This document shows, in pieces, positions 9,331 through 16,842 of a stretch of 64,000 nt of DNA. Under the pieces are notes generated by a model, which made no database searches, was not told the origin of the DNA, and saw only the letters and a list, made by a program, of their open reading frames with translations. Source of the DNA: Halomonas llamarensis. Lineage in GTDB: Bacteria > Pseudomonadota > Gammaproteobacteria > Pseudomonadales > Halomonadaceae. The first letter of the stretch is position 1. Every line of letters begins with the position of its first letter. The stretch lies in assembly GCF_023555005.1 (NCBI RefSeq), contig NZ_JAMJPJ010000015.1, positions 1 to 64,000 on the forward strand, in the 5' to 3' direction. A program made the translations under genes and the position numbers.

Positions 9331-10575
9331 TTAGAAACGGTTTGCTTTAAAGGGTGCCACATCAATAGCAGTTGGCTGCTCTTCCATCATGTCCGCCAGC
9401 AACTGCCCCGTCGCTGGACCCAAGGTAAAGCCTTGATGCCCATGCCCAAACGCGAGCCATAAACCTTTGTGCTTCGGCGCTGGGCTGATCACCGGCTTCA
9501 TGTCGGGCAAGCAGGGACGCGCGCCTTTCCAGGGCACTTTATCGCGTCGCTCGCCTAACGGGAACAAATCACGCGCCGCTTTTTCTGCACAGGCAAGCTG
9601 CGCTACATGTGCCGGTGCTTCTAAATCCTCCAGTTCTGCCCCGGTGGTCAGGCGAATACCGTCCCGCATGGGCGCCAGCAGGTAGCCCACGTCGGCATCC
9701 ATGATCCAATGGTTGAGATGAGCTTTCCCTTGGCTACCGTAGTGCATGTGGTAGCCGCGTTTAACAAAAGTAGGAAAGTGATACCCAAGCGGTTTAAGCC
9801 AACGCCCTGACCATGGCCCAAGTGCGACAACGACATCATCCGCTTGAAGCGTCTCGTTTTCGGTCTGCACGTTCCATGTCGCATCATCGCCCTGGGATAA
9901 ATTGCTTACCTCACTTTGCAGCACGCGCCCGCCGCTTGCCTTAAATGCTTCTGCATAGGCGGCCACCAAGGCACCGGGGTCAGTTACCGTCCAAGGATCA
10001 AGCCAGTGAATCGCCCCGACAATCTCATCACTGATATCCGGTTCTTTCACGGCAAGCGAAGTACGATCAAGATGATGGAACGCCACACCAAAACGTTCTT
10101 TGTTTTCTGTAGCCTCTTTCAGGCTTTTATCCAAACTCGATTGAGAGCGAAACAGCTCCAAAAACCCCTGCTTCTTAATCAAGCTTTCAGCCCCCGCCGC
10201 CTCAATCATGGGAGCATGAGTATCTAAGCAGAGCTGAATCAACGACGCGTACTCCGGCACGATGCGTTGGTACACTTTGGGAGCGGAATTCAGCCAGTAC
10301 CGTAACAGCGGAGAAGCCGCATGGATCATACCGCCTGGGCGATAGCGGATATCCACACGACGATTGGGCAACACGCCTAATAAAGTTTTCATATCACGCG
10401 GAAACGCATAAGGGCGTACGGCTTCTCGCTGGATGATACCGGCATTACCAAATGAGGTTTCCTTTCCCGGCTCGCGGCGGTCAACTAACGTGACTTCATG
10501 GCCACGTTTAGCCAAATGCCAAGCGATACTGACACCGACCATGCCTGCCCCTAAAACGATGCTACGACGCGCCAT
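9331..10575 (-). CDS. FAD-dependent amino acid oxidoreductase, DadA-like
   Basis: A 414-residue flavoprotein of the DAO family. The dinucleotide-binding motif GAGMVGVSIAWHLAKRG occupies residues 8-24, followed by the acidic end of strand 2 (VDRREPG). The second FAD contact, FGHGHQGFTLGP, lies near residue 374. Length and layout match D-amino acid dehydrogenase small subunits (DadA), which pass electrons to quinone. No alanine racemase or Lrp-type gene is adjacent, so the substrate could be another D-amino acid, proline or glycine-like amine. AGGAAG lies eight bases upstream of the start. Confidence 0.8.
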   Translation of the reverse strand: MARRSIVLGAGMVGVSIAWHLAKRGHEVTLVDRREPGKETSFGNAGIIQREAVRPYAFPRDMKTLLGVLPNRRVDIRYRPGGMIHAASPLLRYWLNSAPKVYQRIVPEYASLIQLCLDTHAPMIEAAGAESLIKKQGFLELFRSQSSLDKSLKEATENKERFGVAFHHLDRTSLAVKEPDISDEIVGAIHWLDPWTVTDPGALVAAYAEAFKASGGRVLQSEVSNLSQGDDATWNVQTENETLQADDVVVALGPWSGRWLKPLGYHFPTFVKRGYHMHYGSQGKAHLNHWIMDADVGYLLAPMRDGIRLTTGAELEDLEAPAHVAQLACAEKAARDLFPLGERRDKVPWKGARPCLPDMKPVISPAPKHKGLWLAFGHGHQGFTLGPATGQLLADMMEEQPTAIDVAPFKANRF

Positions 10576-10949
10576 AGTGTGCTTCCTGTTTGTGTGACGT
10601 GGTCGCCTACCTAACCCAGGCGTATTTATTAGCGCTAGGAACTTGCTTATCTATAGAAATTAACACCAATTTTTAGGCAATTAAATAGATTAAAAAAACT
10701 GTATTTAAATATAAATATAGAATAAATCGCTAAAAAAATAGAGAAAATAGCCATAACGACTACTAGCGGCATGCCTTTTGCTAAATCAGAGGGAAAACCA
10801 TCGCCGCTAACCGCCCTTGCCCAAACAGGCAAAAAAATGATGCCACGCTAAACCATAGCCATGCAAAAGATGCCAATGATGGCGCTGGATTTAAGGCAAG
10901 AGATAGCTAAAGAAATAATCGGAGAGAAAAGAAAGATATAAAAAGGTAA
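10576..10949. other. 374-bp intergenic region, AT-rich, no supported gene
   Basis: The stretch lies between the DadA-like gene and the 3' end of the tRNA operon. It is clearly richer in A and T than its surroundings (10660-10760). A 61-codon open frame (10647-10832, minus) encodes a hydrophobic peptide but has no convincing ribosome site or family resemblance. I see nothing else beyond possible tRNA transcript tails. Confidence 0.5.
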
Positions 10950-11025
10950 TGGGGTGGATGATGGGGATCGAACCCACGACCACCGGAGCCACAATCCGGG
11001 GCTCTACCACTGAGCTACATCCACC
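10950..11025 (-). tRNA. tRNA-His (anticodon GTG), copy 2
   Basis: Folds as a cloverleaf with the 5' GGTGGAT acceptor strand, anticodon loop TTGTGGC carrying GTG, T loop GGTTCGATCC and an encoded CCA. An extra G at position -1 paired with C73 is visible, as required for histidyl-tRNA. The sequence is identical to the copy at 11066-11141. Confidence 0.97.
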
Positions 11026-11065
11026 ATAACCTAGTTTTTACAAAACTTGCTTATTAAGCGCTTTT

Positions 11066-11141
11066 TGGGGTGGATGATGGGGATCGAACCCACGACCACC
11101 GGAGCCACAATCCGGGGCTCTACCACTGAGCTACATCCACC
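11066..11141 (-). tRNA. tRNA-His (anticodon GTG), copy 1
   Basis: Same cloverleaf, anticodon GTG, G-1 and encoded CCA as the neighbouring copy. The two copies are 40 bases apart with different spacer sequence, indicating a tandem gene duplication within the operon. Confidence 0.97.
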
Positions 11142-11168
11142 ATAAAAGCAAATTTTAACAGGTGCGAC

Positions 11169-11245
11169 TGGCGCGCCCAGCAGGATTCGAACCTGCAACC
11201 TACGGCTTAGAAGGCCGTTGCTCTATCCGATTGAGCTATGGGCGC
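11169..11245 (-). tRNA. tRNA-Arg (anticodon TCT)
   Basis: The gene starts GCGCCCATAGCTCAAT, has anticodon stem-loop CGGCCTTCTAAGCCG with TCT in the loop, a GGTTCGAATCC T arm and encoded CCA. It closely resembles E. coli argU. It reads AGA and AGG codons. Confidence 0.97.
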
Positions 11246-11368
11246 ACTCGCGAAATCTTGTTAGACCAAGCCTGAATAGATAGAACGCTTACCAGGAATT
11301 AATCTAAACAGATTGAAAGCACTAAACCACAACTTGGAAAAGCAAAACACCATCTTCCACGTTAGGTA

Positions 11369-11445
11369 TGGTCGGGATGGAGGGATTCGAACCCCCGACA
11401 TCCTGCTCCCAAAGCAGGCGCGCTACCAGACTGCGCTACATCCCG
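11369..11445 (-). tRNA. tRNA-Pro (anticodon TGG)
   Basis: CGGGATGTAGCGCAG start, anticodon loop TTTGGGA with TGG, T arm GGGTTCGAATCCC and encoded CCA. It is the first gene of the four-tRNA minus-strand operon and lies about 40 bases downstream of the predicted transcript start. Confidence 0.97.
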
Positions 11446-11492
11446 AATTAACAACCTAGACGTTACCGTATGGATCGCCTCAAGCGAGGCAT

Positions 11493-11520
11493 ATACTACG
11501 TTTTTTAATTTTAAAGTCAA
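11493..11520 (-). promoter_or_regulatory. Sigma-70 promoter of the Pro-Arg-His-His tRNA operon
   Basis: On the minus strand, TTGACT (11520-11515) and TAGTAT (11498-11493) are separated by 16 bases. They are followed by the GC-rich discriminator GCCTCGC typical of stringently controlled stable RNA promoters. The position fits a transcript beginning about 40 bases before tRNA-Pro. Confidence 0.7.
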
Positions 11521-11634
11521 CCACTAATGCACGAATACATTATCTTGCTTTGCCTTACCGCGTGGGCATGCGAAAATTACGTCATCAAGTGCTTTGACAA
11601 CTAGGCTTTTTTTCCACTGACGGGGATTGCATTA

Positions 11635-12510
11635 ATGACCGCCCAACTGATCGATGGTAAAGCCATCGCCGCAGACGTACGCGACACCGTGACGGCTAAT
11701 ATTCAAGCGCGCCTTAACACCGGCGCTCGAGCGCCAGGTTTAGCGGTTGTACTCGTGGGCGCTGATCCTGCATCCCAAATTTATGTAAACAACAAGCACC
11801 GTGCTTGCGAAAAAGCCGGCATTCATTCCTTTCAACATGAACTGCCTGCCACCACTACGCAAGAAACGCTTGAGATGCTGGTCGATCAGCTTAATGCTGA
11901 CCCAACTGTGGATGGCATTTTGGTCCAGCTGCCACTCCCTGATCACTTAGACTCGCGCCCAATTCTTGAGCGCATTCTTCCCAGCAAAGACGTTGATGGC
12001 TTTCATCCTTACAACCTTGGCCGCCTTGCGCAGCGCACCCCAGCACTACGTCCATGTACGCCCAAAGGCATTATGACTCTGCTCGAGAAAAGCGATTTGC
12101 CCGTGCGTGGCCTTGATGCCACGGTCATCGGTGCCTCCAACATTGTCGGTCGCCCGATGGCGTTAGAGCTTATGCTCGCCGGCTGCACCACTACCGTGTG
12201 CCATCGTTTTACCCGCGATTTAGCCGAACACGTTCAGCGCGCGGATTTGGTTGTGGTTGCTGTCGGCAAGCCCGGCATCGTTAAAGGTGAATGGATCAAG
12301 CCTGGCGCAATCGTGATAGACGTAGGCATCAACCGCCAAGATGATGGCCGCTTGATTGGTGACGTCGACTTTGACACAGCCGCTGCACGCGCAGGCTATA
12401 TTACCCCCGTTCCTGGCGGCGTTGGACCAATGACCGTTGCCACCCTGCTGGAAAACACCCTGGACGCCGCCGAGCAGCACGACCCTTCTGGCATCACGAT
12501 ACGGACATAA
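11635..12510 (+). CDS. folD: Bifunctional methylenetetrahydrofolate dehydrogenase/cyclohydrolase
   Basis: Interconverts 5,10-methylene-, methenyl- and 10-formyl-tetrahydrofolate in cytoplasmic one-carbon metabolism. The 291-residue length is normal. Family motifs visible are the [14 protein letters not shown] segment with the catalytic Lys (about residue 56), [12 protein letters not shown] (about 97), the NADP-binding [15 protein letters not shown] (about 168) and [18 protein letters not shown] near the C terminus. mtnN follows 59 bases later on the same strand. This links one-carbon metabolism with S-adenosylmethionine by-product recycling. Confidence 0.97.
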   Translation: MTAQLIDGKAIAADVRDTVTANIQARLNTGARAPGLAVVLVGADPASQIYVNNKHRACEKAGIHSFQHELPATTTQETLEMLVDQLNADPTVDGILVQLPLPDHLDSRPILERILPSKDVDGFHPYNLGRLAQRTPALRPCTPKGIMTLLEKSDLPVRGLDATVIGASNIVGRPMALELMLAGCTTTVCHRFTRDLAEHVQRADLVVVAVGKPGIVKGEWIKPGAIVIDVGINRQDDGRLIGDVDFDTAAARAGYITPVPGGVGPMTVATLLENTLDAAEQHDPSGITIRT

Positions 12511-12569
12511 ACCTCGCGCCTTCAAAACCTGTGACAGGTTAAGACGCAACAGATAACGGAGACAAACTT

Positions 12570-13277
12570 GTGAAGCGAATTGGGATCATTGGCGCCATGG
12601 CGCAAGAAGTGGCGATTCTGGCCGAGCAGCTTACCAACGCAGAGCGCTACGACCATGCCGGTTTTACGTTTTATCGCGGCGAGCGCCACGGTTTAGACGT
12701 GATTATTCTGCAGTCCGGTATCGGCAAAGTAAACGCGGCGGTAGGCACGGCGGTACTTCTCGAGCGCTATCAGCCCGAGGCCGTGATAAATACCGGCTCT
12801 GCGGGCGGTTTTGCCATGGATCTGGCCATTGGCGATGTGATCATTTCCGACGAAGTCCGTCATCACGACGTCGATGTGACGGCTTTTGGCTATGAAATGG
12901 GCCAAGTGCCGGGCATGCCTGCGGCCTTCGCAGCAGACCCTGGGTTGCGCGATGAAGCGCGCCGCGCCGTTCAAGCGCTTAATGAAGTCAACGTCAAAGA
13001 AGGCATGATCGCTACCGGCGATAGTTTCATGGCAGATCCAGAACGCGTCGAACGCACGCGCACGCTGTTTCCCACCATGCTTGCTGTGGAAATGGAAGCT
13101 GCCGCCATCGCCCAAACCTGCCATCTTTTCGGCTGTCCTTTTGTGGTCATCCGTGCGCTTTCTGATATTCCGGGCAGCGGTGACAACCATCTCTCTTTTG
13201 AGGAGTTTCTGGATATCGCCGCCGCGCATTCGTCAAAAATGGTCGATCAGATGTTGCGTCAAATAGGCTCCGCGTGA
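12570..13277 (+). CDS. mtnN: 5'-methylthioadenosine/S-adenosylhomocysteine nucleosidase
   Basis: Hydrolyses methylthioadenosine and S-adenosylhomocysteine to adenine plus the thioribose sugar. The initiator is GTG, preceded by CGGAGAC. The 235-residue protein begins KRIGIIGAMAQEVAIL with the conserved catalytic Glu in the AMxxE context. It contains INTGSAGGF (about residue 74), the substrate-binding AVEMEAAAIAQ (about 171) and the catalytic Asp in RALSDIPG (about 197). No terminator is obvious downstream. Confidence 0.96.
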   Translation: MKRIGIIGAMAQEVAILAEQLTNAERYDHAGFTFYRGERHGLDVIILQSGIGKVNAAVGTAVLLERYQPEAVINTGSAGGFAMDLAIGDVIISDEVRHHDVDVTAFGYEMGQVPGMPAAFAADPGLRDEARRAVQALNEVNVKEGMIATGDSFMADPERVERTRTLFPTMLAVEMEAAAIAQTCHLFGCPFVVIRALSDIPGSGDNHLSFEEFLDIAAAHSSKMVDQMLRQIGSA

Positions 13278-13462
13278 CACGCCAAAGGCCGTATCAGCCC
13301 AACCCGAGTCAAACGCCAATCATCAATACGGGAAAGCGTGGCACTGGAGGAGCAACTGTGCTGGAGAGGTACCGACATTTATGCGGCAGGACGAGTCAGG
13401 CGGCAAAAGCGCCTTCCCTATATTATGCCTTAGCTGGTACGAAACAAGTGCTTTAGAAAGTG

Positions 13463-13813
13463 TTATGCCTTACTGCCGCCGAATTGTGCCACCATCACAC
13501 CAATCAATACAATTACCATACCGAGTAGTTCGTGTCGGCGTGGTGGCTCATGTAGATAAAGCCACGCGAAACCCACAAACACCACCAGTGTGATGGCCTC
13601 TTGCATCACCTTTAGCTGCGAGGCGGTGTAGACCTGGTGACCTAAACGGTTGGCCGGTACTTGCAAGGAATACTCGAAAAAAGCGATACCCCAGCTAATC
13701 AACACCACTAGCCAGATAGCCACCTGCTTGTGCTTAAGATGGCCATACCAAGCCATGGTCATAAATAGGTTGCTGGCAACGAGCAAAAAGATGGGCGTCA
13801 GATAAGGGTGCAT
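13463..13813 (-). CDS. DUF486 (DMT-type) inner membrane protein
   Basis: A 116-residue protein with four predicted membrane helices (about residues 5-23, 32-48, 70-86 and 93-110). The family-typical stretch ISWGIAFFEYSLQVPANRLG is at 40-59. DUF486 proteins are small relatives of the drug/metabolite transporter superfamily with no established substrate. The gene is convergent with mtnN. Upstream, on its promoter side, lies a cluster of palindromes (13851-13979). Confidence 0.88.
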   Translation of the reverse strand: MHPYLTPIFLLVASNLFMTMAWYGHLKHKQVAIWLVVLISWGIAFFEYSLQVPANRLGHQVYTASQLKVMQEAITLVVFVGFAWLYLHEPPRRHELLGMVIVLIGVMVAQFGGSKA

Positions 13814-13850
13814 GATTGGGTCCTAACAAGCCGACTTTAGGGCTTAACTT

Positions 13851-13865
13851 GGTCGTTAAACGACC
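13851..13865. repeat. Short palindrome GGTCGTT-A-AACGACC
   Basis: Perfect 7-bp arms around a single base, 37 bases upstream of the DUF486 gene start. It could be an operator for a dimeric regulator of that gene. Confidence 0.45.
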
Positions 13866-13882
13866 TAGGTAGTTGGCACCGG

Positions 13883-13929
13883 CGAGCGTTAGGTGTAGTA
13901 GTGCCGTTGACCACTACACATGACGCTCG
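13883..13929. repeat. Two-helix hairpin upstream of the DUF486 gene
   Basis: Arms CGAGCGT (13883-13889) and ACGCTCG (13923-13929), then GTGTAGT (13893-13899) and ACTACAC (13913-13919), pair with a symmetric 3x3 internal loop and a 13-base terminal loop. The structure is too regular for chance. It could be a leader RNA element, a terminator or a small repeat. Confidence 0.5.
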
Positions 13930-13949
13930 ACCATTGAAATCAAGAATGA

Positions 13950-13979
13950 GGTGCCCTGGCCATTAATGGCCAGGGCACC
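13950..13979 (-). terminator. Terminator hairpin of the iron operon
   Basis: A perfect 14-bp palindrome (arm GGTGCCCTGGCCAT) begins 14 bases after the stop codon of the last minus-strand gene, which ends at 13994. It is followed on that strand by the moderately T-rich TCATTCTTGATTT. Confidence 0.65.
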
Positions 13980-13993
13980 AAGACCTATAGCAA

Positions 13994-14851
13994 TCAGGCT
14001 GCTTTTTTATGCTTGTGGCTGCCGTCAAGTTCCAGTTTGAGACTGGTGGTCTGCCCATCGTTGCCATAATGCACGTGGATGTACTCGCGATCATCCGATT
14101 CATCGTGCTTGATCTTAAGTTTGCGGACGGTCTCGCCACCTTTGTGAATCGCGAGCTGGCCAGATTCTGGCAACAGGCCAATCACGTGTTCAATCACCGC
14201 CGGTTCGTTGCCACCCAACAGCTTGCCGGTTGTCTCGTCGTAGATGATCTCGTAGATATCGGTACCGCGCAGGTAGGTAACTGCTATCTCTACCACACCG
14301 TGGGCATCGGCCTGTATGATTCGGCTGATCTGCGCCCCTGTTACATGAGGATCGAAAGCGGCGCGGGTCTCGGCCGAAAGCTGTTCGTACGCGGATATGA
14401 TGCGTTCGATTTCCTGGGGCTTATTTTCTGCCTTGTCTTTATCTGTGCCGTCAAGTTCAAACTTGCGGCTGACAATTTCACCATCGTCAGCGCGATAATG
14501 CACATGGACGTATTCACGGTCATCCTTGTCGTCGTGCTTGATCTTGATATGGCTGATGGTCGGTCCGCTCTCGTGCACCGCACGCTGTGCGGCCTCCGGC
14601 AGCACGGCGATCACCTGGTCGATTGACGACGGCTCGCTGCCGCAAAGCAGCTTCCCTGTGGTCTCGTCGTAGATGATTTCGTGTACCTCACTGCCGCGCA
14701 GGTAGGTGACCGTCGTCTCGACCACGCCGTGCGCCGCCTTGGTGGCGATGGTACTGATCTGCGCCCCCTTGATATGGGGCTCGAAGGCGTTGCGCGCCTC
14801 CTCTGCTATTTCTTGGTAGTCGGAAATAAAGCGTTCTGTTTCACCGGACAT
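13994..14851 (-). CDS. Protein of two tandem ~130-residue repeats, function unknown
   Basis: I do not recognise a named family. The 285-residue protein is an internal duplication: residues about 1-135 and 140-275 align throughout. Each half has a helix-rich start (AFEPHIKGAQIS / AFDPHVTGAQIS), then HGVVETTVTYLRG / HGVVEIAVTYLRG, IIYDETTGKLL in both, and a charged end with DDREYVHVHY / DDREYIHVHY. The tail is Lys/His-rich (SHKHKKAA). There is no signal peptide, so it is probably cytoplasmic. ATG 14851 has AAGGAAC upstream; a longer frame to 14935 lacks one. The YEIIYDETTGKLL pattern is faintly reminiscent of PepSY domains. It is the last gene of the Fec-like operon. Confidence 0.75.
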   Translation of the reverse strand: MSGETERFISDYQEIAEEARNAFEPHIKGAQISTIATKAAHGVVETTVTYLRGSEVHEIIYDETTGKLLCGSEPSSIDQVIAVLPEAAQRAVHESGPTISHIKIKHDDKDDREYVHVHYRADDGEIVSRKFELDGTDKDKAENKPQEIERIISAYEQLSAETRAAFDPHVTGAQISRIIQADAHGVVEIAVTYLRGTDIYEIIYDETTGKLLGGNEPAVIEHVIGLLPESGQLAIHKGGETVRKLKIKHDESDDREYIHVHYGNDGQTTSLKLELDGSHKHKKAA

Positions 14852-14895
14852 CGATTGTTCCTTTTGGGTTATGGGGCAGTGGTAGTGAGAGGAGC

Positions 14896-15345
14896 TTAAA
14901 AGCCCCCTTTTATCAACGCGTCGTCGCTCTTCCATTCTGCTTTTTGATGAGCGTTGGCCGCATTGAGGTAATGAACTTGAATGTGTAAGCGTTCCTTATT
15001 TGGATGACGCTTGATTTTGATCTGGTGCACTCGATCGCCACCAGCACGCACGGCCTCGCGATCTGAAGCGGGCAGGGCTGCCAGAGCCGTATCGACGACG
15101 CCTGAAGAGGTCTGGTGTGCATGTGCGACCTGCTCGTTTTTGGCGTTCTTGCCTTTCGGCGAGCCGTCGCGTTAACGTTGCAAGCACCGCATCGACCACG
15201 GTCGACTCGCTGCCGCCGAGGACCTTGTGCGTGGTCTCGTCGTAGACCACTTGGTGCAACGCCTCATCACGCAGGTAGCTGACACTGATCTCGGTCACGC
15301 CATGAGCGCGTATCCGTGTACGGTCATCAAAAAACTCCCAAAGTA
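14896..15345 (-). pseudogene. Decayed third paralogue of the repeat-domain protein
   Basis: The first part encodes HGVTEISVSYLRDEALHQ and VVYDETTHKVLGG, clearly the same domain as its downstream neighbour, but it lacks the N-terminal segment. After VVDAVLATL the frame breaks, and the domain resumes in another frame as VVDTALAALPAS, VHQIKIKRHPNKERLHIQ and a stop at 14896. The junction region contains an in-frame stop in the second frame and a doubled VVDxxLAxLP segment. This suggests deletion or recombination between two copies rather than a single point frameshift. No ribosome site is visible for the first part. Confidence 0.7.
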
Positions 15346-15359
15346 GGGTTGGAATCGGC

Positions 15360-15557
15360 TTACTTGCCCAACTCAACTTTTGTTGCGTCGATACTAGGGC
15401 CGCCGTCTGCGACTAAGTTGTGAAGTGAGGCGGTCAGGCGCTCGGCGGTAATAGCAACCGCTGTATCATGGCTTTCTGCCTCGATATTAGCGGTGTACTC
15501 GAGCTTGTCACCCTCATCAGTGATATGCACTATTTTGCAGCAGTAATCCTGAGACAT
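15360..15557 (-). CDS. 65-residue hypothetical protein in the iron operon
   Basis: Not recognised. The start is well supported by AAAGGAG eight bases before the ATG. The peptide starts MSQDYCCKIVHITDEGDKLE, with two adjacent cysteines, and continues with alternating strand-helix character (YTANIEAESHDTAVAITAER, then a helix and VELGK end). It has no signal peptide or membrane helix. It lies between the Bfd-like gene and the decayed paralogue, in the same orientation, so it is probably expressed under iron control. Confidence 0.65.
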   Translation of the reverse strand: MSQDYCCKIVHITDEGDKLEYTANIEAESHDTAVAITAERLTASLHNLVADGGPSIDATKVELGK

Positions 15558-15630
15558 ATTGATTGCTCTCCTTTGTTAAATGTGAAGCAGGAATCGCGCG
15601 TGAGTTCTGCTTCTTGTGGTGGTGACGGGG

Positions 15631-15852
15631 TTATCGGTCAGGGTTGGTAGCATCTTCAGCACGGCAAGTGTCGTTGCTAGCCTGAGATTCGCTTATAATT
15701 CGACGAACCATGAGGCTACATTTGCCGCATTTTGGCAGGCAGCGATGGTACTGAAAGCATCCCTTTACTCGGGTACAGCCTGCATCACAGGCTGCACGAA
15801 ATGCATCCGGGTCTAGGTCGTGGCAGTCACAATGGTTTCGATGCTCAGTCAT
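15631..15852 (-). CDS. Bfd-like [2Fe-2S] ferredoxin
   Basis: A 73-residue protein resembling bacterioferritin-associated ferredoxin, which helps release iron from stores. The N-terminal HCDCHDLDPDAFRAAC and the CGKCSLMVRRII segment give the CxC...CxxC layout of the Bfd-type [2Fe-2S] domain. Four more cysteines (CDAGC, GC, RC) are extra. Its start (AAGGAG upstream) overlaps the end of the ABC membrane gene by eight bases, implying translational coupling. Alternatively it could serve as a cluster-binding reductase partner for an internalised siderophore. The C-terminal tail beyond residue 60 is not conserved-looking. Confidence 0.65.
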   Translation of the reverse strand: MTEHRNHCDCHDLDPDAFRAACDAGCTRVKGCFQYHRCLPKCGKCSLMVRRIISESQASNDTCRAEDATNPDR

Positions 15853-16837
15853 GGCTATCTCCTTGGGCTTCGTCGTAGCCCGGCCGCAATACGCGTCGTA
15901 CAGCCGGCCAGCCTTCTCGCATTTTTACATACACATCGGTGATGCTTTTGAGTGGCTCTATCAGCAGGCGCAGATTGACAATGAACATGCCGATCTGAGC
16001 AGCAGACACGTTTTCGGGAATCAGCTGCCAAATCCCGGTGGCCGAAAGCACAAGAACCACAGCCAGGCCACCCCAGGCAGCAAACTCGGCCATAACCTCG
16101 CTACTCTGCTTCCACCATTCAAAGCGCACGCGGTGGCGGTAGAAGCTTTCCTGATGATCGCGCATCTTCATATCATCACCAGCACCCACTGCACGCCCTA
16201 CCGATGCCAAGGCAATCAGGGTCTGGTAGCTGGCAAGGCCGATGACGCGCCCGAAACCAAGCGAAACCAGAAAGGGTGGCAGCGCCGCCATCAGCAAGGC
16301 TGGAAGAAGCTCGGGTCCGAGTGATATCTGCCAGATCAAAACTGCAGGTAGCCCAACGCTGGCTAGCCAGAGCTCCTTCTGGAAGAGATCCAGCGGCTTG
16401 CGCGCGTTTTCGCAATCATTGATGGCACGTGTGACCTGTTCGCCCGGATGGGCCACGTGGCGGCGTGCGAACCATGTCCGCTGGAGTTCGATTAGCAGGC
16501 GCTCATCTAGCATGCGATTGGTGAGCTTCTCCCACATCTTGAGCATGCCAAGGCCTAGGAATACGCCCATCGCCAAGGGTGCATAAGGCAACAGCTCCTC
16601 AACTGCATAGGTACCGCTGCCAGTGGTCAGCTCCTGAATGACATCGCCCGTGATCCAGGCCTTGAGCGGCTCCAATGCTGGCCGCACGATATTGGGAAGT
16701 ACCGTGATGGCAAGCAACCATGGATGCAGGAGCATAACGCCTATAAGCTCACGGAACAGCATACGAAAACCGTTGCCTTTTCCCGAGGATTGATGCGCCG
16801 TGTTCATAGCCTTGTAGCCTGAATTGGTATGTTGCAT
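15845..16837 (-). CDS. ABC-exporter-type six-helix membrane protein without ATPase domain
   Basis: A protein of about 330 residues with up to six membrane segments (near residues 35-55, 85-105, 155-195 and 235-260, among others). It has the coupling-helix-like pattern of ABC exporter transmembrane domains (resembling the ABC_membrane_3 family), but no Walker motifs follow. The ATG at 16837 lies six bases after the TonB receptor stop; GTG 16855 or ATG 16807 are alternative starts. The gene is sandwiched between the receptor and a Bfd-like protein. A role in siderophore or iron-complex movement across the inner membrane is likely but unproven. An ATPase partner, if needed, is not in this window. 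Confidence 0.7.
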   Translation of the reverse strand: MQHTNSGYKAMNTAHQSSGKGNGFRMLFRELIGVMLLHPWLLAITVLPNIVRPALEPLKAWITGDVIQELTTGSGTYAVEELLPYAPLAMGVFLGLGMLKMWEKLTNRMLDERLLIELQRTWFARRHVAHPGEQVTRAINDCENARKPLDLFQKELWLASVGLPAVLIWQISLGPELLPALLMAALPPFLVSLGFGRVIGLASYQTLIALASVGRAVGAGDDMKMRDHQESFYRHRVRFEWWKQSSEVMAEFAAWGGLAVVLVLSATGIWQLIPENVSAAQIGMFIVNLRLLIEPLKSITDVYVKMREGWPAVRRVLRPGYDEAQGDSHD

Positions 16838-16842
16838 GCCTC

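Noticed and set aside
10647-10832. 61-codon hydrophobic frame downstream of the DadA-like gene
   Set aside because: AT-rich chance frame without ribosome site, neighbour support or recognisable family.
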